From contig OZ005603.1 in the NCBI GenBank assembly GCA_963930655.1, positions 28,162,201 through 28,226,200 on the forward strand: 64,000 bases of DNA. The letters are read 5' to 3'. Shown here one piece after another: positions 49,118 through 58,328 of this stretch (the first letter of the stretch is position 1; each line of letters starts with the position of its first letter). The position numbers and the translations under genes were made by a program. Under the pieces are notes generated by a model, which ran no database searches, was not told the DNA's origin, and worked only from the letters and a program-made list of their open reading frames with translations. This DNA comes from Myrica gale (Eukaryota; Streptophyta; Magnoliopsida; Fagales; Myricaceae).

Positions 49118-49513
49118 CTCTTTTCCAACATCATGTTAGACGTGACGACGAACTTGATGCCGGCGATATTCTCGACGGCGAGATTATTGTAGAAGCCGAC
49201 GATGCTTACGATCAGGCCAATGAGGAAGCACAAGAGCCATTTCATAAACATGTACTGGAATATCTGTGCCTTGCTCCGGCTCCTCCAATCCTGCTTGAAC
49301 AGCTCGTTCTCAAAAATCCTGCAATACACACGACCACCACATAAGTCACCATCCATTTTTTCACCACTCGTAGTCAAGGCTCTCGATGGGGCAGACATTG
49401 GCTCCGACTATGGCGACCTGGGAGGAGGAGTTGGGGACGGATCGGTGGGCAGAGAGCAAGGGGACGGCGATGGTGTCCTGGTCCACATTGGGCTCGGCTG
49501 TGGCTGTGGACAT
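49118..49513 (-). pseudogene. Captured 5' fragment of a CLC-type chloride/nitrate channel gene
   Basis: A minus-strand start ATG at 49513 opens exon 1 (49513-49368), with VPLLSAHRSVPNSSSQVA and ANVCPIESLDYE, the conserved N terminus of plant CLC-a/b proteins. A 49 bp intron with GT-AG ends (49367-49319) follows. Exon 2 (49318-49118) reads FENELFKQDWRSRSKAQIF, MKWLLCFLIGLIVSIVGF and NLAVENIAGIKF, the first transmembrane segment. It ends in a donor-like AAAAGAG|GTGTC. CLC-a/b proteins are tonoplast anion/proton exchangers. Only about 115 residues are present, without the selectivity filter or CBS domains, so this is not a channel gene. Both exons are open. Its retained intron shows capture at the DNA level. 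Confidence 0.9.
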
Positions 49514-51331
49514 GCTTCTTTGGAGTGCTTCAATTGACGAAGAAGTGAAGAAATTTTGAACGTGAGTGAGACGGAATAAGTGGCGTGGGGAAGAAGAACA
49601 GAGGGAAGAAGAGCCGGCTAAAAAGTGGGTGGGTTGTACAAAAAATGAGCCAAAGCCGAAGAACAAAAAATGGGCCTAAGCCGAACAAAAGCCGAGTCAA
49701 TTTTTTCTCCGGTCAACTCATTAAATGACGTGTTGTTATTCAGACCCTTAAATATTTCTCTTCAAATCTGAATCACATCTTTGAATGTCTTTGAACTAAC
49801 CTTCTTTGGACTCAAATCTTTTCCCCTGATCATATAGCCTGGCAAGACCAAAGTCACCTATCCTAGCATTCATTTCAGCATCTATCAACACATTGCTGGA
49901 CTTCACGTCTCGGTGGATTACCACTTGCTCCCATTCTTCATGTAGATACAACAATCCTGAAGCGATGCCTTTTAGGATGTTGAATCTTTTCTCCCAATTT
50001 AACACAAAATTGGGTTTCGGTTTGTAGATAAGAGAATCGAGGCTACCATTCAGAATATAGTCGTAGACAATGAGCAGATCATTTTTACGCTTGCACCAAC
50101 GTTGAAGATTGACCAAGTTCTTGTGTCTTAACCTTCCCAAGCTCTCAATCTCAGCTGCAAATTCTCTCATTCCATGGGCCGAGTTACGCACTATCTTCTT
50201 TACAGCAACCTCACTTCCGGTGGCAGGTAAAGTACCTCTGTAGACTTCACCAAAGCCTCCAGCTCCAATAACCTCACTCTCTTTGAAACCCTTTGTCGCT
50301 GCATAGAGATCCCTGTATCGGAACCTGCGAGGACAATCCATCTCCCACTCCTCAAGACTTTCATTGTGCCCCAACATTTTGTACAACGTAAGAGAGAACA
50401 GAGTTCCCAATAAAATAAGGGTGAAAGCAGATAGAGTGGCAATGACTGCAATAACTGTGGGTTTGAAAGAGGATGCACTTTTCTCTTTTGCAGGTGGCGA
50501 GGGAAGTTGGGAAAGATTTAGTGGAGGAGCAGCTCCATTCATCGAAAAACTCCAGCCTAAGATATAATGAGAGCTTGCTTTATTGCCCGTTGATGCAGAG
50601 AAACCAATATACATGGTCTCCTTAAGAATTCCAGAAAGGTCTATAGGGTGGGAAATGAGTGGCAGTGTTTTTTCTTTCGGTGTGGGAGCTATCGTTACGT
50701 TCACAAATTTGTTCACGCCGTCATACTCTATCCATGCTTGAATAGGATCACCGCTCCCCAATTTCACTTCATCCTCGTGTGTTTCACTGCCTTCGGGAAA
50801 ATAAGCAGCTGGTTTGTTTGTTACTGAAGACACACTATTGATGTTGATACCCACATGGCTTCCTTCAGAATCTGAAACCTCTTCATACCCCTTGACTGTA
50901 TCAAATTCAACCGCAAAGAGATGATTTGAAAACTTCCCTTCGTTGGATGGGTTGAGGATTCCCAGGTAGTGCTCAGCCTGAGCTCCAGGAAATTGCCTGT
51001 CGGGGGACAAGGTGAAAGCAAAACCATAACCTCCTTCGCCGGAACCTGGAGGAACTATTGCAAAAACAAATTATGTGCTGAAAGAACTAGCGTTTGCGTA
51101 AAGATCAGAAGAATTCCTGATTTGAATTGCGTCATCATGGAATGCGTTGCCTATAACATTTTTTGAGGAATTAGTGAGCCTAAGAAGACCGCTGGACTTG
51201 ATAATCGAGGCTCCCACTGTGGTGAGATTTTCTTCACGACCGCTGAATCCATTGAAGACAAATTCGACGCTTTGAGATTAAGCGATGACAGGAAAAAGGA
51301 GAAGGAAAGCAAAAGAAATTACGAAAGCCAT

Positions 51332-52019
51332 GGGAGTTCAAGAGTTCGAGAGTTGAGAGATTGAATGGGGGAAATGCACGGAAGAGAAGACAGAACTTAA
51401 CAAAGATGTTGGAATCTTACCGCGTGAGAGTTGGGAATGGGGGGCTTGAAAAAGTCAAAGTCCAGCACCTGCAAGTATTGATGAGGACAAAAACATACTC
51501 TGCCTAGCTTTTGGGAGTTTCTAACGGTGGCACAGCGCAGTCTACTATGTCATAATCATTACAGCAACTCCATGAGAGCGAAGCAAGTGTTCAATTTGGC
51601 ATGATCATCACCTTGCCGTAGTGGGGAATGATTTGAATTTTCCAAGTTCTATAGGCTGCGTCCATTCCATTGTAAGACTTACCGATCGAGTCATTAAGAG
51701 ACGAGAGCCATGGTGATCTGCCAAGTCTACTTCCTCTCCTTTGGCTAAAGAAAACGACTTCTACCGCCTAAGACCGCTGCTTTTGTGTACCAAAAGTGCT
51801 AGATCTTTTGGCGGATGCATGTACATCTTTGGGAATAAAGAGTTCAAAGTTTCTACGTAAAAATCGGCGTGGACTTGTAGTAACAGTACTGGTGTTTGAC
51901 AGGTGTACTCTTTGCATTATTGAAGCTTCTTCTAGTTGGCGAAAAGTCCCGTGGAAGAAAAAAATAAGGGATTAACACCACCATATCTTATAAGTTTTAC
52001 ACATTTAACCCACTTAGTC
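51332..52019. other. 5' flank of LecRK copy c
   Basis: Aligns with 34419-34930 upstream of copy a (for example the GACTTCTACCGCCTAAGACC segment). It was presumably the promoter. The copia element is inserted directly after it. Confidence 0.55.
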
Positions 52020-52024
52020 CGAAG

Positions 52025-52258
52025 TGTTGGCGTGAGCTGTCAAGATACAAGTTAGGAAAGATATGTTGGCGTGAACTGTCAAAATACAAGTTAGGAAAAG
52101 CAGAATCGACAATATCAAGGGATGACCACAATACTTGCCATAATGCTTGCCTAGAAATCTGTATAGCCGAAATTACCAGTGCAAGTTTCCCTATTTAATT
52201 ATCTGTATTCTCGCAATGTAAAGAAATATTGAGATATATCAAAAAGACAAGGTTGACA
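52025..52258 (+). repeat. 5' LTR of the plus-strand copia element
   Basis: 234 bp, TGTTGGCG...GGTTGACA. It contains an imperfect 39 bp tandem repeat at its start (units begin at 52025 and 52064). Confidence 0.96.
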
Positions 52259-52270
52259 TGGTATCAGAGG
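52259..52270 (+). other. Primer-binding site of the plus-strand copia element
   Basis: TGGTATCAGAGG directly after the LTR, complementary to initiator-Met tRNA. Confidence 0.94.
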
Positions 52271-52670
52271 AGGTCCCACGATACCTTGCTTTTTCCTTCC
52301 ATCGAAACCCTGGTGGTCTTTGAATAATCTGTTATCTTCATCTATGGCCGACGACGGCGTTGTCACCAACGCTGCCCATTCTCCACCCAATACAGATTCT
52401 CTTCTCACCACCCTTACCCACAAAATGACTGAAGTCCTTTCCAAAGCCCAGACCCCACCACTACCTATTGAAGCCTCTACGACTCCTATCGGCATCAAGT
52501 TGGATGGTTCCAACTATGCCTTATGGTCCCAGGTGGTCGAGATGTACATCTCCGGCCGAGACAAACTGGGGTATATCAATGGCGATATTCCACCCCCCGT
52601 ACAGACCGACCCATCCTTTCGAAAATGGCGTACCGATAATGTCGTTGTCAAAGGGTGGTTGATAAACTCT

Positions 52671-53266
52671 ATGGACCCGACCCTCATTGGAAATTTCATA
52701 CGATTTCCCACGGCCAAATCGGTCTGGGATGCCATTGCTACAACTTATTTCGACGAGAGTGACACTTCCCAAGTTTACGAACTCCGACGACGTGTGTCTC
52801 GCTTACGCCAGAATGGTGGCTCCCTTGAGAAATTTTATACCGAATTACAAGGCCTGTGGCGGGAAATTGATTTCCGTCGCCTGAATCCTATGGAGTGCGC
52901 TACTGACATCCACCACTACACCCAACTGCTCAATGAGGACCGCGTCTACACCTTCTTGGACGGACTCGAAGACAGACTCGATAACATCTGGAGCGACGTC
53001 CTTCAACTGCGACCTTTTCCTTCTATCGAGCAAGCTTATGCTCATGTTCGTCGGGAGGCTCTCCGACAGGCTGTTATGATCACCAACGACCCTGATCTTG
53101 TCTCTGGTGCTGTTCTAGCCACACAAGGACTGAAATTGAGTTTAGCACCCTCGCCTTCTGCTGCTGGGAAGTCTGTTGCAACTTCTAAGTCACGCCATGT
53201 TATTTCTGGCGCTAAGTGCTCCCACTGTGGTAACCAACGTCATACAAGTGAGAATTGTTTTAAGAA
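52671..53266 (+). repeat. 596 bp tandem duplication in gag, copy 1
   Basis: Starts ATGGACCCGACCCTCATTGG and ends in the zinc-knuckle codons. Repeated at 53290-53885 (offset 619) with very few differences. Confidence 0.95.
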
Positions 53267-53289
53267 TTCTGTGGTAGCCTTGGTTATCT

Positions 53290-53885
53290 ATGGACCCAAC
53301 CCTCATTGGAAATTTCATACGATTTCCCACGGCCAAATCGGTCTGGGATGCCATTGCTACAACTTATTTCGACGAGAGTGACACTTCCCAAGTTTACGAA
53401 CTCCGACGACGTGTGTCTCGCTTACGCCAGAATGGTGGCTCCCTTGAGAAATTTTATACCGAATTACAAGGCCTGTGGCGGGAAATTGATTTCCGTCGCC
53501 TGAATCCTATGGAGTGCGCTACTGACATCCACCACTACACCCAACTGCTCAATGAGGACCGCGTCTACACCTTCTTGGACGGACTCGAAGACAGACTCGA
53601 TAACATCTGGAGCGACGTCCTTCAACTGCGACCTTTTCCTTCCATCGAGCAAGCTTATGCTCATGTTCGTCGGGAGGCTCTCCGACAGGCTGTTATGATC
53701 ACCAACGACCCTGATCTTGTCTCTGGTGCTGTTCTAGCCACACAAGGACTGAAATTGAGTTTAGCACCCTCGCCTTCTGCTGCTGGGAATTCTGTTGCAA
53801 CTTCTAAGTCACGCCATGTTATTTCTGGCGCTAAGTGCTCCCACTGTGGTAACCAACGTCATACAAGTGAGAATTGTTTTAAGAA
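53290..53885 (+). repeat. 596 bp tandem duplication in gag, copy 2
   Basis: Second copy, separated by a 23 bp linker (53267-53289). The linker resembles sequence found after copy 2 and before copy 1, so it is probably junction filler. Confidence 0.95.
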
Positions 53886-56800
53886 AATTGGTTATCCTGA
53901 CTGGTGGTATGAGTTGCAGGCAAAGAAAAAGAAGGACTCGGCTGGTACCGATGTGCACACGGGCAAGGTGGCAATAGTGTCCTCTGAACCCCACCTTTCC
54001 TTGATTCCCCAAGCCGAGTCTTCTCAGGCGGCAGGACCTATCTCTGATATAGGTAACTTCGGCTCTGCTTGTGTTACGTCCTGTCGTGATGTTGCTAGTG
54101 ATGCCTGGCTTCTTGACTCGGAAGCCACCGACCATATGACTTTTGCTGCCACTGATTTTCATACCACCTCCAAGCCGTGACGTAGTAGTGTTGCCAATGC
54201 TAATGGTGTTGTCTCTCCGGTCACAGGGGCCGGATCTGTGTATCTCTCTCCATCTATCCAATTATTCAATACTTTACTTGTCCCATCCCTCTCGCATAAA
54301 TTATTGTCTGTTAGTCAGATTACTACAGACCTACAATGTGCTGTTCTCATTTACCCAAACTTTTGTCTTCTTCAGGATATTCTCACCAAGGAGATAATTG
54401 GGCGTGGTACTAAAAAGGGGGGCCTCTATTATATGGACGACTTCAGCACGGGTCATGCTCATCACATTCAGAGTACTGGGAAGGAGCAACAAATTTGGTT
54501 ATGGCATCGCCGCTTGGGACATCCCAATTTTGAGTATCTGAAACATTTATTTCCTGGTCTTTTTTCAAATTTAGTGACTTCTGCCTTCCAGTGTGAAACG
54601 TGTGTGTTAGCCAAAAGTCACCGGGTTTCCTATCCGCTTCACATGAATAGAAGTACTATTCCATTTGATTTAGTTCACTCTGACGTGTGGGGTCCCTCCC
54701 CTATTTCTATTGGGTCTGGTGTTCGTTGGTTTGTTATTTTTGTTGATGACTGTAGCAGGATGACATGGCTTTACTTGCTCAAAAATAAAGATGACGTGTT
54801 TCATGTGTTTGAATCATTTCATGCCATGATTCAAACTCAATTTTCTGCCAAACTTCGCATTCTCCGCTCTGATAATGGCGGTGAATATATTAACCACCGT
54901 TTCCGCACCTATTTTGAGCATCATGGTCTTCTCCATGAGACCTCTTGTCCTCAGACTCCTCAACAGAATGGCATAGCTAAGCGCAAAAATCGTCAAATCC
55001 TTGAAATTGCACGGGCTTTACTCCACGGAGCTCATGTGCCCATTCAATACTGGTCCGATGCATTGTCCACCGTAGTTCATTTACTCAATCGTCTACCATC
55101 CAAGGTCCTGAATTTTCAGACCCCGCTCCAGGTTTTGGCGTCCCATGTCTCTCTTCCTACCGCCCTTATGATTACCCCTCGCGTTTTTGGATGTGTGGCT
55201 TATGTTCATTTGCACAAAAATCAAAGAACCAAACTTGATCCATGTGTTCTCCGGTGTCTCTTCTTGGGCTATGCGGTGCACCAAAAGGGCTATCGGTGCT
55301 ATGATCCCACTCATCGTCGTACGTATGTGACTATGGATGTCACCTTCATGGAATCTGATACTTTCTTTTCTCCAACAACCCCTTCCACTCTTCAGGGGGA
55401 GAGTGGCAATGAAGAGCACAAGTGGTTGTATTTTGACTGGCCAAACAGAGAAGCATCTGTGGAGCCTACAGAACTTTCACACGAGCAAAATGATCCTTCC
55501 CAGGAGCAGAATGCTTTGACTTCGGACACGGAACCAAGCACCCCCCCTTCTTCAGTACCTACAAACCCATCTCCTGAGAATATTCCTGAGGTAAGAATTC
55601 TTGACACATGTTCAAATATAAGTGATTTGGAAATGCATATTGGATATCAATTACCTTTCAGGAAAAACCGTGGGAAACCACCTAATAGATACTCACCTGA
55701 GGTTGAAGAACGAAAATCAAAGTATCCAATTGCAAACTACGTGTCCACCAAGAGACTATCCGAACCAGTCAAAGCATTTGTGCACGTACTCTCCTCGAGT
55801 TCAATTCCAGCTGGGGTTCATGAAGCCTTGTCTGATCCGAAATGGACTCAGGCAATAACAGAGGAAATGAAGGCATTACTAAAGAACAACACATAGACTC
55901 TAGTTCCGCTACCTGAAGGGAAGAAAGCAGTAGGATGCAAGTGGGTATTTACTATCAAACACAAGGCTGATGGATCTATTGAAAGGTACAAAGCGAGACT
56001 AGTGGCAAAAGGCTATACACGGACATATGGGGTTGATTACCAAGAGACTTTTTCACCTGTTGCGAAGCTAAGCACAATACGAATATTATTATCTCTTGCA
56101 GCTAATCTTGATTGGCCCCTACATCAGTTTGATGTAAAAAACGCCTTTCTACATGGTGATCTTGAAGAAGAAGTGTACATGGATCTCCCTCCAGGCTACA
56201 CGGCATCAACTGAAACCAAAGTGGTATGCAAATTGCAACGAGCGCTATACGGGCTCAAACAATCACCTCGAGCATGGTTTGGGAGGTTCAACCTGGCGAT
56301 GAAGAAATATGGTTCAAGCAAAGCAACTCAGATCATACATTGTTCCTGAAGCACAAATCGGGCAAAGTAACTGCATTGATAGTCTATGTGGACGACATGA
56401 TTATCACTGGAGATGATGAAGAAGAAATATCTACACTACAGAAGGAGTTGGCCACCGAATTTGAGATGAAGGATTTAGGAGGACTCAAATACTTTCTGGG
56501 AATTTAAGTTGTCAGGTCACGACAAGGAATATTTCTCTCACAGAGAAAGTACGTGTTGGATATCTTAACAGAGGTAGGACTACTGGAGTGCAAACCAGTG
56601 GACACTCCAATAGTTCAAAATCATAGACTTGGAGAATTTCCAGACCAAGTGCCAACAGACAAAGGGAGGTATCAAAAGTTAGTCGGAAAACTTATATACC
56701 TTTCACATACTCGTCCAGACATTGCGTATGCTGTAAATGTGGTTAGCCAATTTACGCATAATCCTAGTGAAGATCACATGGAGGCTGTGATCCGGATACT

Positions 56801-57340
56801 GCGGTACTTAAAGTCTTCACCAGGGAAGGGACTTATGTTCTCAAAGAATTGTCATTTGAAGGTAAATGGCTATACAGACGCCGATTGGGCTGGAAACATC
56901 TCAGACAGAAAATCCACTTCAGGCTATTTCATGTTTGTTGGTGGGAATCTTGTTACATGGAGAAGTAAGAAGCAAAAGGTAGTAGCACTCTCAAGCGCAG
57001 AAGCAGAATTTCGTGGAATGGCAAAAGGGCTTTGTGAATTACTTTGGATTAAAAGACTACTCACAGAACTAGGTTTTGCACCTTCCTCAGAAATAGATCT
57101 ATTTTGTGACAACAAAGCTGCCATTGCTATATCTCACGACCCTGTACAACATGATCGCACAAAACACGTGGAAATAGATCGACACTTTATCAAGGAAAAT
57201 CTGGAAGCAGGAATAATTAGATTTCCATTTTTGAAGTCCGAAGATCAACTCGCAGACATACTTACAAAGGCGGTATCAAGTAAAGAATTCTACAACTCAC
57301 TCAACTAGTTGTGCATCAGAGATGTGTATGCATCAACTTG

Positions 57341-57348
57341 AGGGGGAG
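57341..57348 (+). other. Polypurine tract of the plus-strand copia element
   Basis: AGGGGGAG immediately before the 3' LTR, the usual plus-strand primer. Confidence 0.9.
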
Positions 57349-57582
57349 TGTTGACGTGAGCTGTCAAGATACAAGTTAGGAAAGATATGTTGCCGTGAAC
57401 TGTCAAAATACAAGTTAGGAAAAGCAGAATCGACAATATCAAGGGATGACCACAATACTTGCCATAATGCTTGCTTAGAAATCTGTATAGCCGAAATTAC
57501 CAGTGCAAGTTTCCCTATTTAATTATCTGTATTCTCGCAATGTAAAGAAATATTGAGATATATCAAAAAGACAAGGTTGACA
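57349..57582 (+). repeat. 3' LTR of the plus-strand copia element
   Basis: 234 bp, TGTTGACG...GGTTGACA, differing from the 5' LTR at three positions, followed by the target duplication CGAAG. Confidence 0.96.
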
Positions 57583-57587
57583 CGAAG

Positions 57588-57995
57588 TTCTTTCTCTGTG
57601 CAGTAAGTCGCCGTTAAAAAGAATGAAAATTTTAATCACCTATTTTAAACGTAGCTCACTTGTATATTTTGCCACCTATATTAAAAAATAATTAATTATA
57701 TTTTGTATCTACGTGGTATGAGAGTGACACTCTGCACTCCATTTTTTATTTTCGAGACACTCTACACCCACGAGTTCTGTATGTGGTTGATTATTTCATT
57801 CAAAATAACAGATAAATTAACGAGGATGCAAATAGTTGAAGTAAGTCAAAACTACGTGAGTGAAATATGTCAAAATTGAAAGGATGAGATACAAAGTGTC
57901 ATGATCCCAAACTACTTACATGCAAAATGTAATTAACCCTAACTGCGAGGAAACAAGGGAAATTGTTTTCTTTGTAAGTGCAGTAAGATTCCTCC
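57588..57995. other. Intergenic, no gene seen
   Basis: AT-rich flank between the copia element and the hAT-like MITE. It belongs to the LecRK 5' flank but its similarity to copy a is unclear here. Confidence 0.4.
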
Positions 57996-58003
57996 GTTAA
58001 GAC

Positions 58004-58320
58004 TAGGATTGTCCAAAATACCGGCCGGGCCGGCCAAACCGGACCGGTAAATCGGTGTATTCTGGTCCGGTTCCGGGTTACCCTCATGAAAACCAGGGAC
58101 CGGACCGGAGTATACCTCTCCAAACCAGCCCAAACCGAAAATTGGCCCAAAATGACATGACCCAACTCTAAAACCGACCCAAAATGACATGACTCAAACC
58201 GAACCGGGGACCGGACCGGACCAAACCGGTCATATGACCGGTCCGGTCCAGTCTATATGCTCTACAAAATGGCCGGTTTGGCCGGCCGGACCGGACTGAA
58301 ACCGGACATGGACAGCCTTA
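58004..58320. mobile_element. hAT-like MITE rich in CCGGACCGG words
   Basis: A 317 bp element. The left end TAGGATTGTCCA pairs with the right end TGGACAGCCTTA, inverse TAAGGCTGTCCA. The 8 bp duplication GTTAAGAC is perfect (57996-58003 and 58321-58328), the hAT signature. The interior is unusually GC-rich for the region, with many CCGG/GGTCC palindromes. It has no coding capacity. Confidence 0.85.
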
Positions 58321-58328
58321 GTTAAGAC

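Larger units (their letters stand above)
48439..49826. mobile_element. Pack-MULE inserted in LecRK copy c, carrying a CLC channel fragment
   Basis: The left end GGGAAAAGATTGAGTCCAAA is the inverse of the right end TTTGGACTCAAATCTTTTCC. The terminal inverted repeats extend at least 130 bp with few differences. A perfect 9 bp duplication TGATCATAT flanks it (48430-48438 and 49827-49835), the Mutator signature. The same 9 bp occurs once in intact copy a (tgatcatat near 32906), the empty site. No transposase is present. The interior contains host-gene sequence, namely the 5' part of a CLC channel gene, so it is a Pack-MULE. A second possible captured piece lies near 48660-48826 but is not identified. 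Confidence 0.94.
47916..51331 (-). pseudogene. LecRK copy c, split by a Pack-MULE and nonsense-damaged
   Basis: The ATG is at 51331. TAA follows the signal peptide at 51278-51280, and a second TAA at 51071-51073 lies in the lectin domain. The lectin, transmembrane and kinase N-lobe regions then read without interruption through HRDVKSSN and DFGLARLYD. The 1388 bp Mutator-like insertion follows at 49826-48439. On its far side the kinase resumes with DHDILSHTTNVVGTIGY. A 2-base loss near 48150 shifts the frame after VQMVLEL, and the C terminus is altered. Four independent lesions make a functional receptor impossible. Upstream of 51071 and in the 5' flank it is closer to copy a. From 50156 to 51071 it is identical to copy b. 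Confidence 0.95.
52344..57308 (+). pseudogene. Copia Gag-Pol, multiply damaged
   Basis: Gag starts at the ATG 52344 and has the copia gag domain and a CCHC knuckle (CSHCGNQRHTSENC). A 596 bp internal duplication then shifts the frame. The protease motif reads DSEATDHM, with Glu replacing the Gly next to the catalytic Asp. TGA follows at 54178-54180. In the integrase, HSDVWGPS and RSDNGGEY are kept, but the catalytic Glu is replaced by Lys (GIAKRKN). TAG at 55894-55896 opens the RT, which has [14 protein letters not shown] and YVDDMIITG with a one-base frameshift near 56310. TAA is at 56505-56507, and RNase H (ADWAGN, SSAEAEF) runs to 57308. This copy cannot supply its own proteins. Confidence 0.94.
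52025..57582 (+). mobile_element. Complete Ty1/copia retrotransposon with nearly identical LTRs
   Basis: LTRs of 234 bp at 52025-52258 and 57349-57582 differ at only three positions by eye. The 5 bp target duplication CGAAG is perfect (52020-52024 and 57583-57587). The primer-binding site is at 52259 and the polypurine tract AGGGGGAG at 57341-57348. The order Gag, protease, integrase, RT, RNase H is that of Ty1/copia. The LTR similarity (about 1.3 percent divergence) implies insertion within roughly the last million years at usual plant rates. The coding region nevertheless carries many lesions. Confidence 0.97.

Noticed and set aside
49111..49344. Plus-strand acidic open frame inside the Pack-MULE
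   Set aside because: It is the complement of the CLC exon 2, whose match to CLC proteins is much stronger.
57899..58190. Minus-strand frames near the hAT-like MITE
   Set aside because: They arise from the GC-rich CCGG repeats, not from a gene.
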